NCBI GenBank assembly: GCA_002840555.1
Contig: PHBJ01000002.1
Location: forward strand, 209,465 to 273,464
DNA length: 64,000 nucleotides
Direction of reading: 5' to 3'
Source: Deltaproteobacteria bacterium HGW-Deltaproteobacteria-13
GTDB lineage: Bacteria > Desulfobacterota > Syntrophia > Syntrophales > Smithellaceae
The notes under the pieces: generated by a model
The model's database searches: none
Told to the model about the DNA's origin: nothing
The model's input: the letters and a program-made list of their open reading frames with translations, nothing else
Position numbers and translations under genes: made by a program
Shown: positions 1-9,332 of the stretch, one piece after another
How the letters are laid out: every line of letters starts with the position of its first letter
Position numbering within the stretch: position 1 is the stretch's first letter

Positions 1-741
1 TGCGGCGTCCATTTCATGGCGGAAACGGCGAAAATATTATCTCCGCAAAAAATGGTATTACTTCCGGATAAAGATGCCGGTTGTCCGATGGCCGACATGA
101 TCAATCCCGAAGCGTTAAAATCTCTTCAGGCAAAACATCCTGATGCGGTAACCATGTGCTATGTGAACTCTTCGGCCGCGGTAAAAGCGCTGTGCGATTA
201 TTGCTGCACGTCCGCCAACGCCCTGATGATGGCTGAAAAAATTCTTCTTCAGCACAAGGAAATTATTTTTGTCCCCGACAAATACCTGGCCCGGTACGTT
301 TCGGCGCAGGTGGGGCATGATTTTATCACTTGGGAAGGATACTGCCCAATCCATGCAGAAATCTTGCCGGAAAATATTACGCATGCAAAGAGTCTGCATC
401 CTGAGGCTAAAGTTATTGTCCATCCTGAATGCAAACCGGTCATAACGGACCTTGCCGACATTGTCACTTCCACCGAAGGAATGAGCAAATATATACGGGA
501 ATCCGGAGGAAAAGAATTCATTATCGGCACGGAAACCGGTATCATTCACAGATTAAAAAAAGAAAATCCGGATAAACTTTTTTATCCGGCAACTGACGCA
601 GCGTCTTGTCGCGACATGAAAAGAATCAATCTGGAAAAAGTTCTCCATTCTCTTACGAATTTATCCTACGAAATCACATTGCCTCCGGATATTATGGATA
701 AAGCCCGGCTTTCCATAGAACGAATGCTGCAAACAGTCTAA
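1..741 (+). CDS. nadA: Quinolinate synthase NadA, 3' part
   Basis: Quinolinate synthase condenses iminoaspartate with dihydroxyacetone phosphate to make quinolinate for NAD synthesis, using a [4Fe-4S] cluster. The window starts inside the gene: the reading frame is open from base 1 and the first codon is a cysteine in the conserved CGVHFMAETAKIL stretch. The other two expected cluster cysteines are present in VHPECKP and in DAASCRDMKRIN. About 247 codons are visible against roughly 300 to 350 for the family, so the N-terminal part lies upstream. The ATG at 16 is internal, not the start. The family call is secure. Confidence 0.95.
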   Translation, partial: CGVHFMAETAKILSPQKMVLLPDKDAGCPMADMINPEALKSLQAKHPDAVTMCYVNSSAAVKALCDYCCTSANALMMAEKILLQHKEIIFVPDKYLARYVSAQVGHDFITWEGYCPIHAEILPENITHAKSLHPEAKVIVHPECKPVITDLADIVTSTEGMSKYIRESGGKEFIIGTETGIIHRLKKENPDKLFYPATDAASCRDMKRINLEKVLHSLTNLSYEITLPPDIMDKARLSIERMLQTV

Positions 742-789
742 ATTTATACAGAATCATTTATACCAGGACAATCATTACAGGAGATATAA

Positions 790-1167
790 ATGAAGAAAAA
801 CATTATCGCCTCAACCAAATTTCCGGTTTCCGGGCCCTATTCCGCCGCCGTGGAAGCCAATGACTTTATTTTCATTTCCGGTCAACTGCCGGTTGATCCG
901 GCTACCGGTGAAATGATCAACGATATTGAAAAAGCGACCCGGCAGGTTCTCACAAACATAAAAATGATACTGAACAAAACCGATTTGGACATGTCTAATA
1001 TTGTCAAAACAACCGTCTTTTTAAAAAACATCACCGATTTCCCTGCTGTTAATGAAATATATGCCAGGTTTTTTCCTGAAGAACCGCCGGCACGTTCGAC
1101 CATTGAGGCCAGTGTATTACCCAAAGGGGCGCTCATTGAAATCGAAGCTATTGCAATCAGAAAATAA
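790..1167 (+). CDS. ridA: RidA/YjgF family enamine-imine deaminase
   Basis: A 125-residue single-domain protein of the Rid (YjgF/YER057c/UK114) family, which hydrolyses reactive enamine and imine intermediates released by PLP enzymes. The active-site arginine is visible at about residue 102 in PARSTIEA, which marks the RidA subfamily rather than the inactive Rid groups. The length is standard. A GGAG ribosome site sits just upstream of the ATG. It follows nadA by 48 nt on the same strand. Iminoaspartate, the NadA substrate, is itself an imine, so the pairing may be functional, but that is only a suggestion. Confidence 0.9.
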   Translation: MKKNIIASTKFPVSGPYSAAVEANDFIFISGQLPVDPATGEMINDIEKATRQVLTNIKMILNKTDLDMSNIVKTTVFLKNITDFPAVNEIYARFFPEEPPARSTIEASVLPKGALIEIEAIAIRK

Positions 1168-1188
1168 ATATTTATAGGCAAAGGTTGA

Positions 1189-4068
1189 ATGATTATGGCA
1201 ACAAAACCGGAATCAGCAAACAAATCCGATCATAAGAAAAAATCACAGCAGGACGATTTAGCCCTTCTGACAAAAGATATTATAGCAAAAGCCGGCGTCG
1301 GAATCTATATCGTTCAGCATGGCGAATTCATCTATGCCAGTGAGCTGTATGAGAAAATGACCGGCTATACCGAGGAAGATCTTATTGGCACATATTCGCT
1401 GAGCAATATTTATCCCGATGATAGAGATAAGGTCAGAAATAAGGCCATCCAAGGTTTAAAAACTAATAATTCCGAACCGTATGAATACAGGTTCGTCAAT
1501 AAGAATAATGATGTCAGGTGGGTCTTGGAAACGGTCACGCCCATTGTTTATAAAGGTGAGCGAGCCGCACTGGGAAGTTTTATGGATATCACCGAGCGGA
1601 AACGGATGGAGCAAGCCCTCGTCCAGAGCGAGGAAAAGTACAGGGGGATTCTTGAAAGCATTGAAGACGGCTACGTAGAACTCGATCTTAAAGGAAACTT
1701 CATCTTTTTCAACGATGCGATCAGTAAAATGCACGGCTATCCGAAAAACGAATTAATAAAGCTGACCTATCGCGATGTGATGGATGAAGAAAATGCAGCA
1801 AGGATATATGAAAAATATCACCATGTATTCACCACAGGCGAATCAGAAAAAGAATTCGAATATGAAATTATTACGAAAGACAGGCTTAGAAAATATTTAG
1901 AAACGTCTATTACACCCATCAAAGACGCTTCAGGCCGCATTGTTGCTTTTCGCGGTATTGTTCGGGATAGAACCCAGCACAAACAAGGGGAAGAAGCTCT
2001 CCGCCAGAGTGAAGAGAAATACCGAACCATTCTTGAAAATATCGAAGAAGGATATTTCGAAGTTGATCTCGCCGGTAATTTCACCTTTTTCAATCATTCA
2101 ACGTGTTCACTCCTTGGTTATTCGAAAGAGGAAATGATGGGCATGAATTACCTGCGCTATACCGATAAAGATGATGTAAAAATACTTTTTGAAACTTTTA
2201 ATACCGTTTATAAAACCGGCGTGCCCGCCAATGAATTCGATTGGCCGATTATAAGAAAAGATGGAACAAAAAAATACGTTGAGGCATCAATATCTTTAAA
2301 AAAAGATTCGGCAGGAAAACCCGTCGCGTTTCAGGGATTCACTCGCGATGTCACTGCGCGCATACAGGCGGAAGAAGCGCTGCGCCAGAGCGAAGAAAAA
2401 TACAGAAGTATTCTTCAAAACATCCAGGAAGCCTATTTTGAAGTCGATCTTGCCGGCAATTTTACCTTTTTTAACGATTCCTTATGCCGAATCACAGGAT
2501 GCTCCAAAGAGGAATTGGCTGGCGCGAATTACAAGCAGTTCTCAGATAAAGATAATTCAAACAATGTTTTTCATACGTTTAATAATATTTACAAAACAGG
2601 CGACCCCGTCGAAGGATTCGATTGGCTGATTATCAGAAAGGACGGAACGAAAAGATATATTGAGTCGTCCGTATCTTTACGAAAAGATTCATCGGATCAA
2701 CCGGTCGGCTTTAAAGGAGTTATACGGGACATCACCGAACGTAAACGGATAGAACAGGAACTCAGTTATATGGCTACCCACGATGCCCTGACCGGTCTGC
2801 CCAACCGTTTAATGTTTATTCAATTGCTGAATCAGGCCATTCTTTCCGCGAAGCGTCATAAAAGACAATTGGCCGTTTTCTTCATCGATCTTGATCGCTT
2901 CAAGACGATCAACGACTCTCTGGGGCACGAGGCGGGAGATCTGCTGCTGCAGGAAATTGCCAAGCGTTTCAGAAAATCGTTGAGAGATGTTGATGTTGTC
3001 GGCCGTCTTGGCGGTGATGAATTTATCATCCTCATTGAAGATTTCAACAACCTGAATCAGGTAAGAAATGTTGCACACAAAATACTTGCCACCGCTATTA
3101 AACCGATGGTTCTGATGGGTGAGGAATGCCGCGTTACAGCCAGTATCGGCATAAGCATTTTCCCGGAAGACGGACGGGACGAACAATCCCTGATGAAAAA
3201 TGCTGATGTCGCCATGTATTATGCCAAGGAGGAAGGTAAGAACAACTTTCAGTTCTACTCGGAAAATATTCACACAACGGCCAATGAACGTCTGTTAATC
3301 GAAACAAATCTTCGTGTTGCTTTGGAACGCAGAGAATTCTCTCTGAATTATCAGGCCAGGCTGGATTTCAAAACAGATGAAATAACCGGCGTGGAAGCCC
3401 TGCTGCGCTGGGATAACCCATTGCTGGGTTCGGTAACTCCAACGCAATTCATTCCCGTGGCAGAAGAAACAGGGCTTATCGTGCCCATCGGCAGATGGGT
3501 GCTGAAAACGGCCTGCGCCCAGAATGTCGCCTGGCAACGTCAGGGGCTGCCCGCCGTCTGCATGGCGGTGAATTTATCGCTTCGTCAACTGACGGACGAC
3601 AATTTCTTAGAAGACATCAGGGTCACATTGAAGGAAACCGGCATGTCGCCGAATCTTTTAGAATTGGAAATCACCGAAAGTATGGTCATGCACAATCCCT
3701 CTCGACTGATTGCACTCCTGACCAAAATCAAGGAAATGGGTATCCGCCTGGCCATTGATGATTTCGGAACCGGTTATTCGTCTCTGGCTCAGATAAAACA
3801 CTTCCCCATTGACACGCTCAAGGTGGACAGGTCTTTCATTCGCAATCTCCCGCAGGATTCCGAAGATAAGGCCATCACCGAAGCGATCATTACCATGGGC
3901 AAGACTCTAAGCCTTACCGTTGTTGCCGAAGGCGTAGAAACCATAGAGCAGCAGGAATTCCTTCGTGAACATGTGTGCGACGAAATGCAGGGTTTTTATT
4001 TCAGCAAGCCTGTCGTGTCTGATCAATTTGCCGATTTGCTGCGTGAGCACAGGCCCTATTTTCGATGA
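1189..4068 (+). CDS. PAS4-GGDEF-EAL cyclic di-GMP protein
   Basis: A 959-residue cytoplasmic signalling protein with no membrane segment. Four PAS domains (about 25-135, 145-265, 272-395 and 400-525) precede a GGDEF domain (about 530-690) and an EAL domain (about 705-950). The GGDEF motif is intact at 608-612 and is preceded five residues earlier by an RxxD product-inhibition site (RDVD). The EAL motif at 736-738 and the DDFGTGYSS and KVDRSFI motifs are intact, so both synthesis and hydrolysis of c-di-GMP are possible. PAS 2-4 begin with near-identical QSEEKYR linkers and look like recent internal duplications. The ATG at 1195 is an alternative start and the AAAGG site does not decide between them. 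Confidence 0.93.
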   Translation: MIMATKPESANKSDHKKKSQQDDLALLTKDIIAKAGVGIYIVQHGEFIYASELYEKMTGYTEEDLIGTYSLSNIYPDDRDKVRNKAIQGLKTNNSEPYEYRFVNKNNDVRWVLETVTPIVYKGERAALGSFMDITERKRMEQALVQSEEKYRGILESIEDGYVELDLKGNFIFFNDAISKMHGYPKNELIKLTYRDVMDEENAARIYEKYHHVFTTGESEKEFEYEIITKDRLRKYLETSITPIKDASGRIVAFRGIVRDRTQHKQGEEALRQSEEKYRTILENIEEGYFEVDLAGNFTFFNHSTCSLLGYSKEEMMGMNYLRYTDKDDVKILFETFNTVYKTGVPANEFDWPIIRKDGTKKYVEASISLKKDSAGKPVAFQGFTRDVTARIQAEEALRQSEEKYRSILQNIQEAYFEVDLAGNFTFFNDSLCRITGCSKEELAGANYKQFSDKDNSNNVFHTFNNIYKTGDPVEGFDWLIIRKDGTKRYIESSVSLRKDSSDQPVGFKGVIRDITERKRIEQELSYMATHDALTGLPNRLMFIQLLNQAILSAKRHKRQLAVFFIDLDRFKTINDSLGHEAGDLLLQEIAKRFRKSLRDVDVVGRLGGDEFIILIEDFNNLNQVRNVAHKILATAIKPMVLMGEECRVTASIGISIFPEDGRDEQSLMKNADVAMYYAKEEGKNNFQFYSENIHTTANERLLIETNLRVALERREFSLNYQARLDFKTDEITGVEALLRWDNPLLGSVTPTQFIPVAEETGLIVPIGRWVLKTACAQNVAWQRQGLPAVCMAVNLSLRQLTDDNFLEDIRVTLKETGMSPNLLELEITESMVMHNPSRLIALLTKIKEMGIRLAIDDFGTGYSSLAQIKHFPIDTLKVDRSFIRNLPQDSEDKAITEAIITMGKTLSLTVVAEGVETIEQQEFLREHVCDEMQGFYFSKPVVSDQFADLLREHRPYFR

Positions 4069-4169
4069 TCATTTGGAGTTGAAAGGTTCAATAAATATTT
4101 GCAGAGTTATACAGAGGGGAAAAAGCTGTAAAAGAAATAAAACTTTTCTTTATTTCGAGGATAAAGCAT

Positions 4170-5087
4170 ATGATTCAGAATATTTTTGATTTACGTAATT
4201 GCGCAAAGCTAAAAATAGCTTTGCTTATAGTTTTTATAACTTTCACGCTGAGCTCCTGCTCTCTGATGCATTCGGCCTCGCCTGCTTCCACCAAACCGGC
4301 GAAAATAGCGGTCGTCCTGGGAGGCGGCGGATCCAAGGGATTCGCGCATATTGGCGTCCTCAAGGTGCTGGAAGCGCAGAAGATTCCCATACACATGGTC
4401 GTGGGAACCAGCGCAGGTTCTCTGGTCGGCAGCTTATACGCATCGGGTAAATCCGCTTTTGAACTGCAGGCCATCGCTTTGAAAATGGATAAGGATAATG
4501 TCATTGATTATGATTGGAAGGTATGGAGCGGCGGGCTTATTAAAGGAGATAAGCTGGAAAATTTCATTAACGCCAATGTCAAAAATACTCCTATAGAAAA
4601 GCTCAAAATCCCTTACTATGCCGTAGCCACGAACATAGCCACGGGAGAAGAAGCGGTTTTCGACAGAGGCAACACGGGTATGGCCGTGCGTGCCAGCTGC
4701 TCGGTTCCGGCGGTTTTTCATCCCCTGAAAATCGGCAGCAATACCTACGTTGACGGCGGCGTGGTGAGTCCCGTGCCCGTTGACGCGGCCCGCCGCAATG
4801 GAGCGGATATTGTCATCGCTGTGGATATTTCCGGCGGCCTAAGAAAAGACGTTCCGGATGGAATAATGGATACCATGAAGAAATCCGTCAATATCATGTA
4901 CTCCAAAATCGCTGAATATCAGATCAAGAATGCCGACATAGTCATCCGCCCTGACGTGCGGGATATCGGGTCCACGGACATGGATAAATTTAATGAGGCG
5001 ATTTTTGAAGGTGAAAAAGCGGCAACCCTAAAGATTCCCGAACTGCAAAATATTATTTCCCGTTTAAAACAGGAAGGACGGCTTTAA
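4170..5087 (+). CDS. Patatin-like phospholipase, lipoprotein (RssA/NTE type)
   Basis: A 305-residue serine hydrolase of the patatin family with the catalytic Ser-Asp dyad. A hydrophobic signal segment (about 13-28) ends in a lipobox, LSSC, with Cys30 as the probable lipidation site, so the protein should be membrane-anchored outside the cytoplasm. The oxyanion-hole glycines GGGGSKG lie at about 51-57, the nucleophile is Ser81 in GTSAG, and the aspartate is in DGG at about 195. Length and spacing match the RssA-like group. The substrate is probably a phospholipid or acyl ester but cannot be read from the sequence. The next gene starts 4 nt downstream, suggesting co-transcription. Confidence 0.9.
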   Translation: MIQNIFDLRNCAKLKIALLIVFITFTLSSCSLMHSASPASTKPAKIAVVLGGGGSKGFAHIGVLKVLEAQKIPIHMVVGTSAGSLVGSLYASGKSAFELQAIALKMDKDNVIDYDWKVWSGGLIKGDKLENFINANVKNTPIEKLKIPYYAVATNIATGEEAVFDRGNTGMAVRASCSVPAVFHPLKIGSNTYVDGGVVSPVPVDAARRNGADIVIAVDISGGLRKDVPDGIMDTMKKSVNIMYSKIAEYQIKNADIVIRPDVRDIGSTDMDKFNEAIFEGEKAATLKIPELQNIISRLKQEGRL

Positions 5088-5091
5088 AGCC

Positions 5092-5850
5092 ATGATCACC
5101 ATCGGCGGCAGAGCCCATAACATGGAAGAGATTGTCACGGTAAGCAAGTTCGGCTACCCTACCCTTGAAATTTCTCTTGATGATCCTGCCGTTGTTTCCG
5201 GATGGATTCCTCAGCTTCTGGAAATAAAAAACACCTATGGCACCGCGTTTCTCGCACATTATCCTAACGAAGATAATCCTTTTGATCTGGAAGTACTTCG
5301 GGATAAATTTCTTCCCCGTATTAAAGCGTTGATGGAAATATCAGAACAACTCGACATCCGCAAAGCGACCATCCATTTCTGGATGGATAACCGCTGGGCT
5401 CCGGCCGATCTTATTCGCGGGAAAATTGAACTGCTTTCCCGCATAGTGAACTACGGCAACCAGTATGGAATTACCGTATGCATTGAAAACCTGACCGAAC
5501 GCCCGGAGAGCTTCGGACCGGCATTTGAAGCGATCCCGGAATTGAGGATGACCCTTGATATCGGGCATGCCCAGCTTCTGGCGAAACAAAATACTTCTTT
5601 TCGTTTTACAGAAGATTGTTTTCCCCGCATTGCTCATATGCATGTTCATGACAACCGCGGCGGTACGAGTGTTAAAGACGACCTCCATCTGGCGCTTGGT
5701 GAAGGCTCAGTCGATTACGCCGCAATCATAAAATCTCTGGTTAACAAGGGTTATGATTCGACCATTACGATGGAAGTAAAACCCCAAGACATGTCCCGAA
5801 CCAAACAAACTTTGGAAGATTGCATACGCAACTTTCAAAATCTTTCTTGA
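5092..5850 (+). CDS. Sugar phosphate isomerase/epimerase-like TIM barrel
   Basis: A 252-residue protein of the AP-endonuclease 2 / xylose isomerase-like TIM-barrel family. Metal-binding motifs are visible in order: CIENL, LDIGHA, HVHDN and the late EVKP. No signal peptide or membrane segment is present. Members include sugar isomerases, epimerases and endonuclease IV. The short length and motif style fit the sugar isomerase branch rather than the DNA-repair branch, but the substrate is unknown. The start is only 4 nt after the patatin gene. The 159 nt that follow separate it from the convergent gene at 6010. Confidence 0.8.
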   Translation: MITIGGRAHNMEEIVTVSKFGYPTLEISLDDPAVVSGWIPQLLEIKNTYGTAFLAHYPNEDNPFDLEVLRDKFLPRIKALMEISEQLDIRKATIHFWMDNRWAPADLIRGKIELLSRIVNYGNQYGITVCIENLTERPESFGPAFEAIPELRMTLDIGHAQLLAKQNTSFRFTEDCFPRIAHMHVHDNRGGTSVKDDLHLALGEGSVDYAAIIKSLVNKGYDSTITMEVKPQDMSRTKQTLEDCIRNFQNLS

Positions 5851-6009
5851 TTCATATCCACTGAGTGTTGCCCAAATATACTTTTCGCTTAGCATGAAAG
5901 CGTTTTGGACATGTTTGTCCAGCCCCGTTCAATCCCGTGACGACAACTCAAAGAACGTCGTTTCGCCGGCAACAGATTGAAAGTTCAACAACTTCATTTC
6001 AAAATAACC

Positions 6010-6564
6010 TTATTTTTTCTTTTTGATGAATGTCTTTATAAACCAGCGAATGGACAGGACAACGACGATGGCCACGCCTGATAAGGCCAGGAGCCATTTG
6101 GTGTTTGTTGCCGTTCCGGAAATCGCCACAAGCGCCGGTGTTGCGCGCCGGAGATCACTCAGAAAATACAGATGCATCATGTTTTCAATCAAATCGCAGA
6201 TTCCGGCGACAAATGGAGTTAGAATGATGAAATTAAATTTCGGACTGACGTCGTTGATTTTGAATGTTCTGGCTATCAGCAGACTCAGGAAAATACTGTA
6301 CCAGACGGGATGGAAATTATCGAAGTAGAAATGTTCGTAATAAACTCCGATTTGGCCTGATGCGATCCAGCCGGAGGCGATGGCTTTGAAAGTGTCACTG
6401 GAGAAAGTTGTCTGAAGAGTCAAAGCATCTTTAATGCCCAGGGGGTGCATAATAGAACCGATAATAATCTGTGAAGTAAAATAGATAATGGTGAATACTA
6501 CGATGAGAACGTTGGAATCCGATTTTTGAATGATGAAATTTTCGGCTCGTGTGAATATACTCAC
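6010..6564 (-). CDS. Small integral membrane protein, unknown function
   Basis: A 184-residue protein with about four predicted membrane helices (near 18-38, 86-106, 118-140 and 150-172) and a lysine-rich C-terminus ending KKKK. I do not recognise the family and see no catalytic motif. Translation probably starts at GTG 6564, placed 7 nt after a strong AGGAGG site. A well-formed sigma70 promoter lies upstream (6619-6647), so the gene is probably transcribed alone. The convergent neighbour on the plus strand ends at 5850. Confidence 0.7.
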   Translation of the reverse strand: MSIFTRAENFIIQKSDSNVLIVVFTIIYFTSQIIIGSIMHPLGIKDALTLQTTFSSDTFKAIASGWIASGQIGVYYEHFYFDNFHPVWYSIFLSLLIARTFKINDVSPKFNFIILTPFVAGICDLIENMMHLYFLSDLRRATPALVAISGTATNTKWLLALSGVAIVVVLSIRWFIKTFIKKKK

Positions 6565-6618
6565 GGCTATTCCTCCTGAGAATTATATTTTTAATATTGT
6601 TACCGGAAATCGGAAAAA

Positions 6619-6647
6619 AATATAATAAGAATGATTTCTCATGTCAA
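6619..6647 (-). promoter_or_regulatory. Sigma70-type promoter for the 6010-6564 gene
   Basis: On the minus strand a perfect -35 box TTGACA (6642-6647) is followed by exactly 17 nt and TATATT (6619-6624). The expected start site gives a leader of about 45 nt containing AGGAGG before GTG 6564. The -35 box is one arm of a near-palindrome (6642-6659). Confidence 0.6.
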
Positions 6648-6659
6648 TAAATATTGACA
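6642..6659. promoter_or_regulatory. Near-palindrome overlapping the -35 box
   Basis: TGTCAATA and TATTGACA, 8-nt arms around a 2-nt centre, overlap the -35 element of the promoter of the membrane-protein gene. The position suits a repressor or activator site, but no cognate regulator can be named. Confidence 0.35.
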
Positions 6660-6667
6660 AACGAATA

Positions 6668-7606
6668 TCAATGCGATGACTGGCAATCGTTATAAGTCTG
6701 TAACATTCTGTTGTACTCATTGACCATTGATTCCGCGACAGTTGATTTGGCTTTCGCATCTGCGGCAACCCTGTTATACCAGCGGCTCTTTTCATTGAAG
6801 GTGTTAATTCTCACATTCAGTTTCTGAATTTTTTGAGGATCACCATAGGTATATCTTTGATCCGTATCGATAGATTCCTTCTCGGCATCAAGCTCATTTT
6901 TCAACCGTTTAAGCTGATCCTGCAGAGCTTCTATCTCCGCCTTTTTAAGGTCGATATCATCGTGAAGATTTTTTGAGGGAGCGACACAAATATTGTGCGA
7001 AACAGGCAACGATTGAAGACCGAATATCTGCACGGTAATGTATGTGTCCGCGTCTTTAAATTTCCCCTTTAATACCGCGGCGCCAATATCTTCAACTTCC
7101 GTGGAAAGAATATTTGCTCTGTGACCGGGACTCTGCATCCAGCCATCTACGATCTTCTGGTTGGTATAAAAATTACCGCTTCCGATGTTTTCCGCTATGA
7201 CCTTATAATGGTAACCGACTTCCTGGGCTATATCCGAAGCCTGTTGACCCGTGGGAGAAACATGGGCGAAATATTGTTTGTCCAGCATATCCTGAGCTCT
7301 CGTCTCGGCAATTGCGTTTAGAAATTGATTCTCTTTCAAAGGGGGAAGACCATTGAGGGCACGGGCATTGTTCGTCAGGGTTATAACAGCTTCCCTGGTA
7401 AGGACCTCCCGTGAAACGGAAGGTAAAATAGAATGACCTGAAGATTCAACCTTCCGCAAAATATCAGCAGCATTGTTATTTCCTTTTTTCAAGAAGTCAA
7501 ATATTCCCGGCATATTGGTCATGACGACCATAAAAACAACTATGGCAAGAAGAATGAGGACAATCCCATATTTATTCCATCCATCAGATTCTGTCGGTTT
7601 AACCAT
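6668..7606 (-). CDS. CAP/SCP-domain membrane-anchored protein
   Basis: A 312-residue protein with one N-terminal membrane helix (about 13-31), a CAP (cysteine-rich secretory/PR-1, bacterial SCP-like) domain at about 73-200, and a charged coiled coil from about 210 to 250 followed by a helical tail. CAP signature pieces are present: YFAHVSP, AENIG and SPGHRANIL, including the two histidines that line the cavity. The C-terminal coiled coil is not part of the standard domain. The biochemical role of bacterial CAP proteins is poorly known. A promoter matching TTGATA-17-TATACT lies upstream. Confidence 0.85.
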   Translation of the reverse strand: MVKPTESDGWNKYGIVLILLAIVVFMVVMTNMPGIFDFLKKGNNNAADILRKVESSGHSILPSVSREVLTREAVITLTNNARALNGLPPLKENQFLNAIAETRAQDMLDKQYFAHVSPTGQQASDIAQEVGYHYKVIAENIGSGNFYTNQKIVDGWMQSPGHRANILSTEVEDIGAAVLKGKFKDADTYITVQIFGLQSLPVSHNICVAPSKNLHDDIDLKKAEIEALQDQLKRLKNELDAEKESIDTDQRYTYGDPQKIQKLNVRINTFNEKSRWYNRVAADAKAKSTVAESMVNEYNRMLQTYNDCQSSH

Positions 7607-7631
7607 TAAAAGGATTTCTCACTTTTTTGAA

Positions 7632-7660
7632 AGTATATGAATAAAGATATTTTATATCAA
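7632..7660 (-). promoter_or_regulatory. Sigma70-type promoter for the CAP-domain gene
   Basis: The minus strand carries TTGATA (7655-7660), a 17-nt spacer and TATACT (7632-7637), 25 nt before the ATG at 7606. The gene's Shine-Dalgarno match is weak. Confidence 0.55.
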
Positions 7661-7757
7661 CGCGATATTGAAATGCAAGGAGTGATGTTTATAATACTTT
7701 GACGCTAAAAGTGTTTTTATTCCGGATACCGGCGCTGGGGCTGAACTTGTCCAATAT

Positions 7758-9251
7758 TTATTCAAATTCGATTTCTATGGAATCGGATATTTCCTGCACG
7801 AAATCTACTTCACGCGGAGCCTTGTAACTGGAAAGATATGTTTTGCAATGACGAATCATTTCTTTTTCGTCGGCAGAATGTCCTTTTTTCAGTACGATAT
7901 GAGCTATGACTATTTCACCGCGCATCAAATCTTCTTTACCCGCCACGCGTGATGCCTGAACCGCCGGATGCATGTTGATCACTGTTTCTACTTCGCGCGG
8001 ATAAACATTAAAGCCGCTGGTGATGATCATTCTTTTTTTAAGTCCGGTCAGGAAGATGTAATCATTCTCATCCATTCTGCCCAAATCTCCGGTGTAGAGC
8101 CAACCCTCTTTTATAACAGCGGCCGTGGCCGCTTCGTTTTTATAATATCCCTTCATGACATTATCGCCCTTGACGATCAACTCTCCGATTTCATTGCGGG
8201 GAAGTTCGCGGCCCTTGTCATCAACAATTTTTATGTCAATGCCTGTCAGAGGAGTGCCGATGGAGCCGGGTTTCGCAACCGACTCGATCCTGTTAAAAGA
8301 ACAGGCGGGCGATGCTTCCGTCAGGCCATAGCCTTCCAGAATGCGGACGCCGAATTTTTGCTCGAAAACGGGTATAAAATCGGGAGGCATGGCTGAACCG
8401 CCGGTGACGCAAAGCTGCAAGGAACTCAAATCATGTTTCGACGCCTTTTCATCGTAGATCATGCCTATATAAAGACGCGGCACGGCTGCAATATAAGTGA
8501 TTTTTTCTCTTTCAATGGCCGAGAAAAGACCTTCCATGGTAAAGCGATCCATCATGACGGTCGAACATCCCGCCTGAATGACGTTAAGCATGTTCACGGT
8601 GGCCCCGAAAGAGTGGAACAGAGGAATGAGAGAAAGGCCGACATCGTCCGGCGCTCTTCGAAAAATAGGCTGGATCATATTGAGCTGTGAGCATAGATTG
8701 CGATGCGTGAGCACTGCGCCCATCGATTTGCCGGTTAAGCCGGCTGTATATATTAATTCGGCCGGATCTTCCGGATTAATTTCCGCTGAAAAGGAATCCT
8801 CGCCATCGGCTCCCGTAAGAAGCTCTCCGTTCTGGTTTAACGAATCGATGGAGAGGACCTGATGACAGGACAATAGTTTGTCCTTGATATCCTGATATTT
8901 CCTGACCTGAGATGTCTGAGTGATTAATATTTTCGAATCCGAATTATTAAGCAGATAAGTCAGTTCAAATGGCGTGGAAGATGTATTAAGAAGAACAACA
9001 GCGGCACCGGTTTTTAAGACGCCGAAATAGCTGTAAACAAATTCCGGGATATTGGGGAGCATAAGCGCTACATTATCTCCCGTACCGACACCTGCTTTTT
9101 TTATTAAACCGGCAACAGCGTTTACGGCCTGGTTTAACTGCCCGTAAGTAATGTGTTGCTTTTCGCTGATCAGGACTGTGCGCTCAGGATGTTTTTGAAC
9201 AGCATCTTCCAGTAACTGTATTAGATTAATGGCCGTAATAACCCCCAGCAA
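7758..9251 (-). pseudogene. Acyl-CoA synthetase (ANL family), probably decayed
   Basis: The frame encodes about 490 residues of an AMP-forming fatty-acid-CoA ligase, with clear family motifs such as EGYGLTEASP and YTGDLGRMDENDYIFLTGLKKR. Three things are wrong. The P-loop reads AGLTGKSMG, so the conserved lysine of the usual TTGKPKG is methionine. The protein stops at EISDSIEIEFE, just before the PKTxxGK motif that carries the adenylation lysine. There is no ATG: the conserved N-terminus (NLIQLLEDAVQ) is preceded by an ATT codon at 9228-9230, and the nearest standard start is a TTG at 9251. No interrupting stop or frameshift is seen. It may be an inactive homologue or an early pseudogene. Confidence 0.65.
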
Positions 9252-9332
9252 AACTGCTTTTCACTTAACATAACGATGCATGTTTAATAATATAAAATCT
9301 TCGTCATTTCCAGTAATATTTCCTGCATAATA

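Noticed and set aside
5886..5902. A small hairpin CGCTT/AAGCG followed by TTTT in the convergent gap
   Set aside because: A 5-nt stem is too weak to call a terminator.
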